DNA of 64,000 nucleotides from Burkholderiaceae bacterium. GTDB lineage: Bacteria > Pseudomonadota > Gammaproteobacteria > Burkholderiales > Burkholderiaceae_A. Below, piece after piece: positions 24,706-34,373 of this stretch. The position numbers were made by a program, and so were the translations under genes. The DNA is taken from NCBI GenBank assembly GCA_018882785.1, contig VERI01000007.1, forward strand, positions 1-64,000. The letters are read 5' to 3'. Below the pieces are notes generated by a model. It had not been told where the DNA came from, did not search any database, and saw only the letters and a program-made list of their open reading frames with translations. The stretch's first letter is position 1; the number at the start of each line of letters is the position of its first letter.

Positions 24706-27700
24706 ATGAACGCACCGATGTCTCGCCGACAGTTCTTTAAAGTCTGTTCGGCAGGTGTCGCGACTTCATCGGCAGTTGGTCTCGGGTTTGCGCCCGCGAC
24801 TGTGCATGCTGAAGTCCGGGCTTTTAAATTAGCCCGCACCACTGAAACCCGTGGCACTTGCCCATATTGCTCTGTGAGCTGTGGCGTGCTGATGTACTCA
24901 CGTACAGATGAAGCCACGAAGAAAACCAAACTAATCCATATCGAGGGAGATCCTGATCACCCGGTGAACAAGGGATCGCTGTGCCCCAAAGGCGCGGGTC
25001 TTTTGGACATGGTGCATTCTCCCAACCGCCTTCTGCATCCAGAGGTACGGGAGGCTGGTTCAAAAGAGTGGAAAAAGATTTCTTGGGAAGACGCCCTGAA
25101 TCGTGTCGCGCGCCATATGAAGGCGGATCGCGATGCTAATTTTGTCGAGAAGAACGACAAGGGCACTCCTGTTAATCGCTGGAACACGACATCACTGCTT
25201 GTATCAAGCGCATCCTCAAACGAGTCCGGTTACGCGTTGGTAAAAATGGCGCGCGGCCTGGGCATGGTTGCGCTCGATACACAAGCTCGTATCTGACACG
25301 CCCCCACGGTATCCAGTCTGGGTCCGACGTTTGGGCGTGGCGCCATGACAAATGGCTGGCCAGATATTCAGCATGCTGATCTGATTCTTGTGATGGGCGG
25401 CAACGCCGCCGAGGCCCACCCCTGTGGCTTTAAGTGGGTGACCGAGGCGATGGAGCACCGCAAGGCGAAGTTTGTGGTCGTCGATCCGCGCTTTACCCGC
25501 TCTGCGGCGGTTGCGGATTACTACGCGCCGATTCGGGTTGGAACAGACATCGCCTTCTTGGCTGGTGTGATCAATTACCTGCTCGCCAAGAACAAGATTC
25601 ACGAGGAGTATGTCAAGCACTACACCAATGCTCCGTTCTTGATTAACGGCGACTACAACTTTAAAGACGGTCTATTTGCCGGCTACGACGAAGAGAAGCG
25701 TTCCTACGATAAAAAGACGTGGACCTATCAGATGGGTGACGATGGCTTTGCCAAAGTCGATATGACCATGAAGGATCCCCGTTGTGTGTATCAGCTGATG
25801 AAGTCCCACTTCAGCCGCTACACACCCGAAAAAGTCTCTTCGATCTGTGGTACGCCGAAAGACCAGTTCTTGAAGGTCTGCGAGTACATTGCCGAGACCT
25901 CGCGTCCCGACAAGGTCATGACCATTCTGTACGCCCTTGGCTGGACGCAGCATTCCCATGGTTCGCAGAACATCCGCACTATGGCGATGATCCAGATGCT
26001 CCTGGGCAACGTGGGCCGGCCGGGTGGCGGCGTGAATGCGCTGCGTGGCCATGCCAACGTGCAGGGCATTACCGATATGTGTGCCTATTCAGAAGTGCTT
26101 TCGGGCTACATGCTCTCGCCCACGGAGGCTGATGAGACCCGTGAGAACTATCTGAAGGTGCGCACGCCCAAGGCGACGCGCCCGAACTCGATGAACTTCC
26201 CGCAGAACTTCCCGAAGTGGAATACCAGCCTGCTGAAGGCCTACTACGGGGATAACGCAACGAAGGACAATGACTTCGGCTACCACTATCTGCCCAAGCG
26301 TGACGGCGCCTATGATGTGCTGGCGAACTTTGAGCGCATGGTTCAGGGCAAGATGAATGGCCTGATCTGCCAAGGCTTTAATCCTTTGGCAGCGCTTCCG
26401 AACAAGGCCAAGCTACACAAGGCGTTGTCTAACCTGAAGTACATGGTGGTAATTGACCCGTTGAAGACCGAGTCAGCCGAGTTCTGGAAAAACTTTGGTG
26501 AGCTCAACAATGCAAAGCCAGAGGACATCAAGACGGAGGTGATCCGTCTGCCGTCCACCTGCTTTGCAGAGGATCCGGGCACGTTTACGAGTTCCGGTCG
26601 AGTGGTGCACTGGCACTACGCTGCGGCAGATGCGCCAGGCGAGGCTAAGACTGACCGAGAAATCATCGGTTCGCTCTTCACCAAGCTGCGCGATATGTAT
26701 CGCAAGGAAGGTGGTAAGGGCCGTGATCCATTGATGGCCATCAAGTGGAACTACACCAATCCATCAAACCCGGCTCCCGAAGAACTTTTGAAAGAGATTT
26801 CGGGCCGTGCATTAGTGGATATCAAGGATCCAAAAACGGGCGATGTGCTCTTTAAGGCGGGCGATCAACTGCCCGGCTTTGGTGTACTGCGCGATGATGG
26901 CTCCACCGAGTGCGGCAACTGGATCTATGGCGGCTGCTGGTCCCAGGCAGGTAATCTCACCGCGCGTCGGAATAACGCCGACGACGGTGGCATGGGGATT
27001 CACCAGCAGTGGGGCTACTCATGGCCCGCCAATCGCCGGGTGCTCTATAACCGTGCAGGTGCGGATCCCTCGGGCAAGGCCTGGGATGCTAAGCGTCCGA
27101 CGATTCAGTGGGATGGCAGCAAGTGGGCGGGCGTGGATATTCCCGACATTGCACCGGCGCTACCGCCGGCGACCGGCCCCTTCATCATGAATCCGGAAGG
27201 GGTTGGCCGTCTGTTTGCGCCTGGCATGGCCGAAGGGCCGTTCCCCGAGCATTACGAGCCTTTTGAGACGCCTGTTGGCAAGAACCTGATGCATCCGAAT
27301 AACCCCAAGGTCACCAGCAATCCATGTGCCCGGGTGTACAAGGCGGACGCGTCATCGTTCGGGAAAGCGGACGAGTTTCCATACGCAGCGACGACCTATC
27401 GTCTGACCGAGCACTTCCACTTCTGGACCAAGAACGTCGAGTCCAACGCCATTGTTCAGCCACAGCCTTTCGTTGAGATTGGCGAGGCACTCGCGAAAGA
27501 AAAAGGCATCAAAAACGGCGACATGGTCAGGGTCTGGAGTAACCGCGGGCAGGTCAAGGCGGTCGCCTCGGTCACCAAGCGGATTCGTCCGCTCACGGTC
27601 GATGGGAAGACGGTTCACCAGGTAGGCATTCCGATTCACTTCGGATTTGTTGGTGTGACGAAGAACGGCTTCCTGGCCAATGAACTCACGCCGTATGTGG

Positions 27701-27762
27701 GGGATGCCAATTCGCAGACGCCGGAGTTTAAGGCGTTTCTTGTCAACGTCGCTAAGGTCTAA
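24706..27762 (+). CDS. fdnG: Selenocysteine-containing formate dehydrogenase-N alpha subunit (FdnG/FdoG)
   Basis: A 1018-residue periplasmic catalytic subunit with an in-frame UGA at 25294-25296 that is read as selenocysteine (residue 197), giving ARI[18 protein letters not shown]. E. coli FdnG has the same context around its Sec196 and a similar length (1015). It has a Tat signal (SRRQFFK, 6-12), a 4Fe-4S site (Cys52, 55, 59, 93) and MGD-binding blocks ([13 protein letters not shown] and the C-terminal GIPIHFGF region). The enzyme oxidises formate and passes electrons to FdnH and FdnI. The RBS GGAGGG precedes the ATG. A SECIS hairpin directly follows the UGA, and selA, selB and selC are in the same run. 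Confidence 0.95.
25294..25339 (+). promoter_or_regulatory. UGA selenocysteine codon and SECIS hairpin in fdnG
   Basis: Immediately after the UGA, CACGCCC (25297-25303) pairs with GGGCGTG (25333-25339). Inside, positions 25307-25309 pair with 25324-25326, T25310 is bulged, 25311-25314 pair with 25320-25323 (one G-U), and the loop is AGUCU. A bulged U below a short upper stem whose loop contains GU is the SelB-recognised shape of bacterial SECIS elements, and the upper stem begins about 10 nt after the UGA, as in E. coli. Confidence 0.85.
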
Positions 27763-27773
27763 GGGGGATAACA

Positions 27774-28643
27774 ATGGCAACTGCAACAACCATGAACATT
27801 GTCAATCGCTCTGCGACCACGGCACCGATGCCGGTGAAGTCAAATCCGGAGATCTCCGTAGCGAAGCTCATCGACGAATCTAAGTGCATTGGCTGCAAGG
27901 CTTGTCAGGTGGCTTGTATGCAATGGAACGACAATCGAGATGAGATTGGATCGACCGTAGGGGTGTATGACAATCCCGCGGATCTCACCACGAAGTCCTG
28001 GACCGTGATGCGCTTTAACGAGGTCGAGCGCGCTGACGGCGGGCTTGACTGGTTGATTCGTAAAGACGGCTGTATGCACTGCGAGGATCCAGGCTGTCTA
28101 AAAGCATGTCCGGCTCCCGGCGCGATTGTTAAATACGAAAACGGCATTGTCGATTTCGTAAAAGACAACTGCATCGGCTGCGGCTATTGCGTGGCGGGCT
28201 GCCCATTCAACATCCCGCGGATCAGCAAGACCGATCACAAGGCCTACAAGTGCTCGCTGTGCTCTGACCGAGTTGCCGTAGGTGAGGGTGCAGCCTGTGC
28301 AAAGGCCTGCCCGACCAAGGCGATTCGGTTTGGCAAGAAAAAGGACTTGGTAGCCTGGGCGGATCAACGCGTGAAGGATCTGAAGGAGCGTGGCTATCAG
28401 AATGCAGCCCTCTACAACCCGCAGGGGGTAGGCGGCACGCATGTGATGTATGTGCTGCGTCATGGCGATAAGCCTGAGGCCTATAACGGCCTTCCAAGTG
28501 ATCCGCAGATCAGCCCGACGGTGAATCTGTGGAAGGGCATGACCAAGACCGTTCTGTCCTGGGGTATGGCGGCTGCTGTTGCTGTAGGCGTCGCGCACTA
28601 CTTCATCAAGGGACCGAAAGAGATCGATGAGACGGAGGCGTAA
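27774..28643 (+). CDS. fdnH: Formate dehydrogenase-N beta (iron-sulfur) subunit
   Basis: A 289-residue electron-transfer subunit with four 4Fe-4S motif sets: [11 protein letters not shown] (38-48), [14 protein letters not shown] near 101, [12 protein letters not shown] near 133, and CSLCSD near 158 with CAKACP near 174. A single membrane helix near 258-278 ([15 protein letters not shown]) anchors it, as in E. coli FdnH/FdoH. It passes electrons from FdnG to cytochrome b. It is 11 bp after fdnG with a GGGGG-type ribosome binding site and 3 bp before fdnI. Confidence 0.96.
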   Translation: MATATTMNIVNRSATTAPMPVKSNPEISVAKLIDESKCIGCKACQVACMQWNDNRDEIGSTVGVYDNPADLTTKSWTVMRFNEVERADGGLDWLIRKDGCMHCEDPGCLKACPAPGAIVKYENGIVDFVKDNCIGCGYCVAGCPFNIPRISKTDHKAYKCSLCSDRVAVGEGAACAKACPTKAIRFGKKKDLVAWADQRVKDLKERGYQNAALYNPQGVGGTHVMYVLRHGDKPEAYNGLPSDPQISPTVNLWKGMTKTVLSWGMAAAVAVGVAHYFIKGPKEIDETEA

Positions 28644-28646
28644 ACC

Positions 28647-29270
28647 ATGAGCCAAGGTAACGAAGTTCAGCGGTACGCCACAAACGAGCGCATAAACCAC
28701 TGGTTTACAGCCATCTGTTTTGTGCTGCTGGCCGCCAGTGGTCTGGCGTTCTTTCATCCGTCCTTCTGGTCGCTTTCCGCGGTGTTGGGTGGCGGGGAAC
28801 TATCCCGCTTCCTGCACCCGATTTTGGGCGTGCTGATGTTCCTGTCGTTTTTCATCTTTGCCATTCAGAAGATGGGTGACAACATGATGAAATCCTACGA
28901 CTGGCAATGGATGGGTCGTATCGGTGATGTATTGGCAAATCGGGATGACAACATGCCCGAGATCGGTAAATACAACGCCGCCCAGAAGCTGATGTACTGG
29001 TTCACGTTTCTGTTCATGATTCTGCTTTTGATCAGCGGAATTGTGATCTGGCGTCAGTTCTTCTCGCATAATTTTGCGATTGACACCATTCGTTGGGCTG
29101 CCGTGGTACACGCAGTGGCAGGGGTTTTGCTGATTATCACAATCATTGTTCACATTTATGCTGCGATCTGGGTGAAGGGAACGATGAGTGCGATTACGAA
29201 AGGCACCGTTTCCCGCGCTTGGGCCAAGCATCATCACCCGTTGTGGTATCGCTCGCTGGGCAATAAGTAA
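28647..29270 (+). CDS. fdnI: Formate dehydrogenase-N gamma subunit, cytochrome b556
   Basis: A 207-residue integral membrane protein with four predicted helices (about 20-40, 54-73, 112-132 and 150-171) and histidines placed as haem b ligands. RYATNERINHWFTAICFV at the start and HAVAGVLLIITIIVHIYAAIW near the end are typical of the family. It transfers electrons from FdnH to quinone. It is followed by a strong terminator, so fdnGHI can be an mRNA of its own with sel genes read through or expressed separately. Confidence 0.95.
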   Translation: MSQGNEVQRYATNERINHWFTAICFVLLAASGLAFFHPSFWSLSAVLGGGELSRFLHPILGVLMFLSFFIFAIQKMGDNMMKSYDWQWMGRIGDVLANRDDNMPEIGKYNAAQKLMYWFTFLFMILLLISGIVIWRQFFSHNFAIDTIRWAAVVHAVAGVLLIITIIVHIYAAIWVKGTMSAITKGTVSRAWAKHHHPLWYRSLGNK

Positions 29271-29311
29271 GCGCGCTTACAACAGTTATAAAAAGGAAGT
29301 GGTAGGAGACT

Positions 29312-29340
29312 CCGGCCCCGAAAGGGGCCGGTTTTTATTT
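29312..29340 (+). terminator. Intrinsic terminator after fdnI
   Basis: An 8-bp G/C stem (CCGGCCCC/GGGGCCGG) with a GAAA tetraloop followed by TTTTTATTT. This is a strong rho-independent terminator that separates fdnGHI from fdhE-selAB. Confidence 0.9.
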
Positions 29341-29377
29341 TGAAGATGGATTGCTGACGCGACAGGAAGACGACAAC

Positions 29378-30322
29378 ATGCCCACACCGATCATCACCGA
29401 TGGCACGATGGATAAGCTGGTTAAGGCGCCGCGGGTGGTTCTGCCGCAAGAGGCAGGACTATTTCGGGACCGTGCGGCCCGCTTCGATGCCTTGGCCCCG
29501 CGTGACGATTCGGGTGCCTATATGCGTTTCTTGTCGCATGTATGCCGTGCCCAGGCCGATGCCTACGGGGCACGGACGGCACATTCGGTGCCTGAGCGAG
29601 CAGTCGACAATAGCCGTCAGTACGGAATGCCGCCCCTATCGGCCCATGTGACGCCGCGGGACCCCCAGTGGCGCGCTGACCTGCGGGATATTCTCGATCG
29701 GGTCCAGGCCGACTACGGAGAGAGCAACACGCAGTTATCTACGGTTATTGGAAAGATCAGACGACAGCTTGAGTCCGACGCCTCAGCCCTTGAGGCGGTT
29801 GCGGATCGGATCATTGCGGGGGTGTCTGAGCCCGACGACAGTGCCAGTTATCCCTTCATTGGAGCGGCTCTACAGGTCTATTTTTCAAGGCTGGCAGCAA
29901 CCTTGACGCCCGAAGATGTTGCGGTCAGTGATGTTCCGACGGTCTGTCCGTGTTGCGGCATGCGGCCGACAGCTAGCCTGGTACGGATTAACCCGGATCG
30001 TATGAATTATCGGTACCTTGTGTGTTCCCTGTGTATGACAGAATGGAATCTGGAACGGGTAAAGTGCTCGTCCTGCGAGGAGGAAAAAGGCATCGGCTAC
30101 CTTTCCGTAGAGGTAGAGGGCCGAGCGCCTGCCGACGCAGCTATTCGGGCAGAGACCTGTGATGAATGTAAGACCTATCTGAAAATTTTTGTTCAAGAAA
30201 AGGATCCACAGATCGACCCAATTGCGGATGACTTAAATTCTCTGGCCTTGGATATGCTGGTCGATGAGAAGGGATATGCGCGCACAGGTCCAAATCTGCT
30301 CTTTTATCCAGGCCACGAATAG
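29378..30322 (+). CDS. fdhE: Formate dehydrogenase accessory protein FdhE
   Basis: A 314-residue cytosolic protein needed for assembly of membrane-bound, respiratory formate dehydrogenases. Four CxxC pairs in the C-terminal half (CPCC near 198, CSLC near 224, CSSC near 237, CDEC near 266) form the rubredoxin-like iron sites of FdhE. Start at ATG 29378, preceded by AGGAAG; an upstream in-frame start at 29351 adds nine residues without support. It lies 38 bp after the fdnI terminator and 2 bp before selA. Confidence 0.93.
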   Translation: MPTPIITDGTMDKLVKAPRVVLPQEAGLFRDRAARFDALAPRDDSGAYMRFLSHVCRAQADAYGARTAHSVPERAVDNSRQYGMPPLSAHVTPRDPQWRADLRDILDRVQADYGESNTQLSTVIGKIRRQLESDASALEAVADRIIAGVSEPDDSASYPFIGAALQVYFSRLAATLTPEDVAVSDVPTVCPCCGMRPTASLVRINPDRMNYRYLVCSLCMTEWNLERVKCSSCEEEKGIGYLSVEVEGRAPADAAIRAETCDECKTYLKIFVQEKDPQIDPIADDLNSLALDMLVDEKGYARTGPNLLFYPGHE

Positions 30323-30324
30323 TC

Positions 30325-31800
30325 ATGTCCTCCAAGATTCTGCCCGGTCCGGGCGAATCCACATCTGAACAAAATCTCCGGCATCTGCCTTCGGTGGATC
30401 GGCTGCTCGGTTCCAGTGCGCTTTCCAGCCTCGCGGATGCGTTAGGCCGGCCACTGGTCAAGCGGGCAGTGCAGCGCGCACTTTCCCAGGCGCGTGATCA
30501 CGCACCAAAGGACGGGCAGACGCCGAGCGAGCAGGCGCTGATTTCCATGGCGTCCGGATTTGCGCGGGAGGATGCGGCCTCGCGTATGCGGCCGGTAATC
30601 AATCTCACAGGAACCGTGATCCACACCAATCTTGGCCGGGCGCTGCTTGCGGAAGAGGCGATTGTGTCGGTGTCCCAGGCGATGCGAGGCTATAGCGCCT
30701 TAGAGTTTGATGTCGCATCGGGCGAGCGTGGGGATCGAGATGATGTGATTGAAGGCCTGATCTGCCAGTTGACAGGCGCAGAGGCTGCAACTGTTGTGAA
30801 TAACTGTGCCGCAGCAGTTCTGCTCTCTCTGGTTGCCCTTGGGGGCAGGAAGGAAGTCATTATTTCGCGTGGCGAGCAGATTGAGATAGGCGGCGCTTTT
30901 CGTATGCCGGACATTATGCGGGCCGCAAACTGTCGGCTTGTCGAGGTTGGCACCACGAACCGCACGCATTTGCATGACTATGCGTCCGCGATTACCCCGA
31001 AGTCGGCCCTCATCGTGAAGGCCCATCGGTCTAATTACGCCGTGACTGGATTTACCTCAGAGGTGGGTGATGCTGAGCTGGCTGCACTCGCCAAGAGATC
31101 CGGTGTGCTCTATATGGTCGATCTTGGCAGTGGCGCGCTGGTTGATATGAGTGCATGGGGCCTTCCGCGTGAGCCGCTGCCCTCAGACTCTCTGTCTAAG
31201 GGGGCCGATGTGGTGATGTTCTCTGGCGATAAGCTCCTGGGTGGGCCGCAGGCCGGCATCATTGTCGGCAGTCGGGCTGCGATCACCAGGATTAAACGTC
31301 ATCCTTTAAAGCGCACGCTACGGGTATCGAAGTTAGTTCTGGCGGCCCTTGAGGCAACGCTGCGTGTGTACGACTCGGGCCATCGGCTTCATGAGCGGCT
31401 GCCCGTGCTGGCGATGCTGACGCGGAGCCGAGACGCCATTCGAGAGTCCTGTATGCGTGTCGGAACCGCACTCGCCAACTATGCAGGCCCGGAGTTTGAG
31501 CTGTCGATCGAAGATTGTGCGAGTCAGATTGGTTCGGGCGCTTTGCCCGAGGAGAAACTTCCCTCGGCGGCAGTCGTCTTAAGGCCGCGGCTCGTATCGC
31601 GCCGCTCGGGGTCGTTGCTGAAGCAGACACTGACGCGGTTTCGGAGCCTTCCGACGCCGGTTGTCGGCCGAATTAATGATCAGGCAATCCTGTTTGACTG
31701 CCGCTGTTTGTCGATTGCCGATGAAGCCTTGTTGCTGGGTCAGCTCCGTGATGCCCAGCCTCCGGGGATCGCTGGTGGTCAGCAGGATCGGCCTGCCTAG
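30325..31800 (+). CDS. selA: Selenocysteine synthase, L-seryl-tRNA(Sec) selenium transferase
   Basis: A 491-residue PLP enzyme that converts Ser-tRNA(Sec) to Sec-tRNA(Sec) using selenophosphate. The PLP lysine is Lys303 in SGDKLLGGPQAG (E. coli Lys295). Other conserved blocks are NLTGTVIHTNLGRA near 93 and VEVGTTNRTHLHDY near 207. The length is slightly above E. coli SelA (463). The gene begins 2 bp after fdhE and ends 17 bp before selB, which fits a single fdhE-selA-selB unit that also runs into selC. Confidence 0.96.
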   Translation: MSSKILPGPGESTSEQNLRHLPSVDRLLGSSALSSLADALGRPLVKRAVQRALSQARDHAPKDGQTPSEQALISMASGFAREDAASRMRPVINLTGTVIHTNLGRALLAEEAIVSVSQAMRGYSALEFDVASGERGDRDDVIEGLICQLTGAEAATVVNNCAAAVLLSLVALGGRKEVIISRGEQIEIGGAFRMPDIMRAANCRLVEVGTTNRTHLHDYASAITPKSALIVKAHRSNYAVTGFTSEVGDAELAALAKRSGVLYMVDLGSGALVDMSAWGLPREPLPSDSLSKGADVVMFSGDKLLGGPQAGIIVGSRAAITRIKRHPLKRTLRVSKLVLAALEATLRVYDSGHRLHERLPVLAMLTRSRDAIRESCMRVGTALANYAGPEFELSIEDCASQIGSGALPEEKLPSAAVVLRPRLVSRRSGSLLKQTLTRFRSLPTPVVGRINDQAILFDCRCLSIADEALLLGQLRDAQPPGIAGGQQDRPA

Positions 31801-31817
31801 CTTCGGTCGAGTATCTG

Positions 31818-33734
31818 ATGATTGTTGGAACCGCTGGCCATATTGATCACGGCAAGACCTCGTTGGTTCGCCGTCTCACCGGCCGCGATACAGATCGGCT
31901 GCCGGAAGAAAAGCGCAGAGGGATCTCGATTGAGCTTGGCTATGCATATCTGGGAATCGACGAGAACGCTTCCGATTCACAGCAGCATATTGGGTTCATT
32001 GATGTCCCCGGTCATGAGCGTTTTGTGCATGCCATGGTCTCGGGTGCCACAGGAATTGATTTCGCATTGTTGGTGGTTGCCGCCGATGACGGACCAATGC
32101 CGCAGACCCGGGAGCATCTCGAGATTCTGAAGCTCTTAGGCATTTCGCGTGGGGCGATTGTGGTGACGAAAATCGATATGGTCGATCCGTCTCAAGGCGA
32201 TCTGGCGATCACCGCGATCGCGGATGTTGTGGCCGCCCAGCCCGCCGAGCGATGGCCGTTGTTTCCTGTCTCCTCGGTAACGGGAGAGGGTATCGATGCG
32301 CTGCGTGATTTTCTTCGGGCTGAGGCCAAGACGGTACAGACATCGATTGACGAAGGGATGTTTCGACTTGCAGTGGATCGTGCGTTTTCTCTTCCTGGAA
32401 TTGGTACGGTCGTGACCGGCACGGCGCATGCTGGAAGGGTCGCGGTGGGCGATGACGTGAGTCTTTATAACCCGGAGCGTGCCGATCCAGTACGTGCGCG
32501 TGTGCGTTCCGTGCACGCCCAAGACCATCCTGCAGAGGTGGGCGTGAAAGGCCAGCGCCTTGCCTTAAATCTCGTGGGCGTGTCCGTAGAGGATGTGCCG
32601 CGCGGCAGCTGGATCAACAGCATGGAACTGGATAATCGGATTCTACGGTTTGACGTACAGCTTTCTATGTCGGCATTACATGATCGTACCGTCGTACAGG
32701 GGCTTGAGGTCCATCTGCATCACGGCGCCGCCGATATGATGGCCAGGGTGTATCCGTTGAGCGTAGAGCGCGCCGCCCCGGGCGCGCAGTGTTTTGCCTC
32801 GATTCTGCTGCCTGCTCCTGTCGCAGCCTGCCGTGGTGACCGTCTGGTCATTCGCGATAGCCAGGCCCAGACGACCTTGGCCGGCGCTACGATTCTCGAC
32901 GTTCATCCTCCGAACCGTGGACGCAGAGCCGTGGGTCGCCTCGCAAGCCTACAGACCTTATCGGCTGCTGATGATGTCACCAGCCTATTGGAGCTGGCAT
33001 TATCGGGCCCAATCTTAATTTCGCGCATCGGACAAGGATGGAATCGTAGACGCCATCAGATTGATGCGATGGTCAGGCAGGGAGATTTGGTGGTGGCCGC
33101 GGGCGTGATCTTTCATCCGTCACATTGGGCCGCCTATTTAGAGCGGTTGATACTCGCGGTAGACGAGACCCATGTGCGTGAGCCAGAGATGCCCGGCATG
33201 GAGATTAATCGTGCCCGCCGTGTTGTCGCCCCGCAGCTTGAATTATCTGCATTTGATGAATTAATTTCCCGCCTTGTCAGCGATAAACGTCTTGAGCGTC
33301 GGGGTGCGTTTCTTGCCCGACCGGGCCACACGGTCGAATTGAGTAAGGCCGAACGGAATCTGTGGAATTCTCTCGCACCGCTGCTGGAGCAGTCACCCTA
33401 CAATCCGCCCCGGGTTAGGGATATCGCCAAGACGACCAATATCCCGGAGACTGAAATTCGTGCCAATCTTCGGCGTGTTGCGCGCGTTGGGGAGGTGACG
33501 TTGGTCGCGCTGGATCATTTCTTTTTGACGGCTCGAGTAAGTGAAATGGCCCAGATTGCAAAGAAACTTCATGATCAGCACGGTGCGGTGCGAGCGTCTG
33601 ATTTTCGTGATCAGATCGGTGGCGGCCGCAAAGTGGCGATACAGATCCTGGAGTTCTTTGATCGCGTGGGTTACACGCGTCGCGTGCGCGATGACCACCT
33701 GATTCGAAGAGACAACCCCTTCGAGTTGCATTAA
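31818..33734 (+). CDS. selB: Selenocysteine-specific translation elongation factor
   Basis: A 638-residue GTPase that brings Sec-tRNA(Sec) to the ribosome at UGA codons with a SECIS. GTP motifs: GHIDHGKTSLV (7-17), DVPGHERFVH near 67 and TKIDM near 121. Domains II and III follow, then C-terminal winged helices (about 390-638) that bind the SECIS RNA. The start MIVGTAGHIDHGKT is typical of SelB. Its only visible client in the window is the UGA in fdnG. The selC gene begins 39 bp after its stop. Confidence 0.96.
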   Translation: MIVGTAGHIDHGKTSLVRRLTGRDTDRLPEEKRRGISIELGYAYLGIDENASDSQQHIGFIDVPGHERFVHAMVSGATGIDFALLVVAADDGPMPQTREHLEILKLLGISRGAIVVTKIDMVDPSQGDLAITAIADVVAAQPAERWPLFPVSSVTGEGIDALRDFLRAEAKTVQTSIDEGMFRLAVDRAFSLPGIGTVVTGTAHAGRVAVGDDVSLYNPERADPVRARVRSVHAQDHPAEVGVKGQRLALNLVGVSVEDVPRGSWINSMELDNRILRFDVQLSMSALHDRTVVQGLEVHLHHGAADMMARVYPLSVERAAPGAQCFASILLPAPVAACRGDRLVIRDSQAQTTLAGATILDVHPPNRGRRAVGRLASLQTLSAADDVTSLLELALSGPILISRIGQGWNRRRHQIDAMVRQGDLVVAAGVIFHPSHWAAYLERLILAVDETHVREPEMPGMEINRARRVVAPQLELSAFDELISRLVSDKRLERRGAFLARPGHTVELSKAERNLWNSLAPLLEQSPYNPPRVRDIAKTTNIPETEIRANLRRVARVGEVTLVALDHFFLTARVSEMAQIAKKLHDQHGAVRASDFRDQIGGGRKVAIQILEFFDRVGYTRRVRDDHLIRRDNPFELH

Positions 33735-33773
33735 AAGATTAATTTTGGAGCGTGATGTCACAGGTGAGATTTC

Positions 33774-33869
33774 GGAAGGGTGTCGTGGCCCGGTGGTCCG
33801 GTCAGACTTCAAATCTGATAGGGGTTGCCAGCAATCCCTGGTGGGTTCGACTCCCATACCCTTCCGCCA
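33774..33869 (+). tRNA. selC: tRNA-Sec (UCA anticodon)
   Basis: A 96-base gene with an 8-bp acceptor stem (33774-33781 with 33858-33865), discriminator G and encoded CCA. The anticodon loop CUUCAAA gives the UCA anticodon at 33809-33811, which reads UGA. The extra arm is long (GGGGTTGCC...), and the acceptor and T arms have the lengths typical of selenocysteine tRNA. It lies directly after selB with no terminator seen between them. Confidence 0.95.
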
Positions 33870-33887
33870 CACAGCAATGGGGATGTA

Positions 33888-34370
33888 ATGGAACTTGAGC
33901 AGATACTCGCGGAGCTGCCTGCGGACTGCCTTTATGCCGCCGAGCAGGATCTCTGGATCCGTCAAGAGGGTGAAGAGGTTGTCGTCGGCGCCATACGATT
34001 TGTGGTCGAACATGGCCAGTTCATGCTTTTTTATCCACGCCCCTGTGAGGTTCCCGTCATGCGCGACCGGTCCCTTGGCGTGATGGAGACCGCCAAGACG
34101 GCGGTTGCGATTTCATGCCCACTGAGCTGCACGATTATCGAGACCAATCAGGCTGTCCAGATGGATATCAGCGTGGTCACTCAGGATCCCTATGGTGCCG
34201 GATGGCTCTATCGTTTAAAACCAATGGCATGGGAGGAGGAGTCCTCTTTCCTGATGGGAGTGGATGAGTACCGCTCATGGCTTGTGGCCCATCATCGTGA
34301 GCGGCTTCGGCCGCCTAATCCGCAGCACCATGAGCTGCCCCCGATTGATCCGCAGAACATCAGCTACTGA
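33888..34370 (+). CDS. GcvH-like lipoyl-carrier domain protein
   Basis: A 160-residue protein whose central 85 residues read as a lipoyl-carrier of the glycine-cleavage H-protein family: VGAIRFVVEHG, GVMETAKTAVAI with Lys70 in the lipoylation position, PLSCTIIETN and DPYGAGWLYRL. The usual PxSG turn is PLSC here. No gcvT or gcvP gene is nearby. It starts 18 bp after selC at ATG 33888 and is followed 3 bp later by a DsrE-family gene. A lipoate-bound sulfur carrier, as in LbpA of other sulfur oxidisers, is one possible reading. The fold call is good, but the function is inferred. Confidence 0.7.
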   Translation: MELEQILAELPADCLYAAEQDLWIRQEGEEVVVGAIRFVVEHGQFMLFYPRPCEVPVMRDRSLGVMETAKTAVAISCPLSCTIIETNQAVQMDISVVTQDPYGAGWLYRLKPMAWEEESSFLMGVDEYRSWLVAHHRERLRPPNPQHHELPPIDPQNISY

Positions 34371-34373
34371 TCG

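Noticed and set aside
24706-27762. fdnG as a pseudogene or frameshifted pair
   Set aside because: The UGA falls at the known selenocysteine site, both sides are in the same frame and fully conserved, and selA, selB and selC are adjacent.
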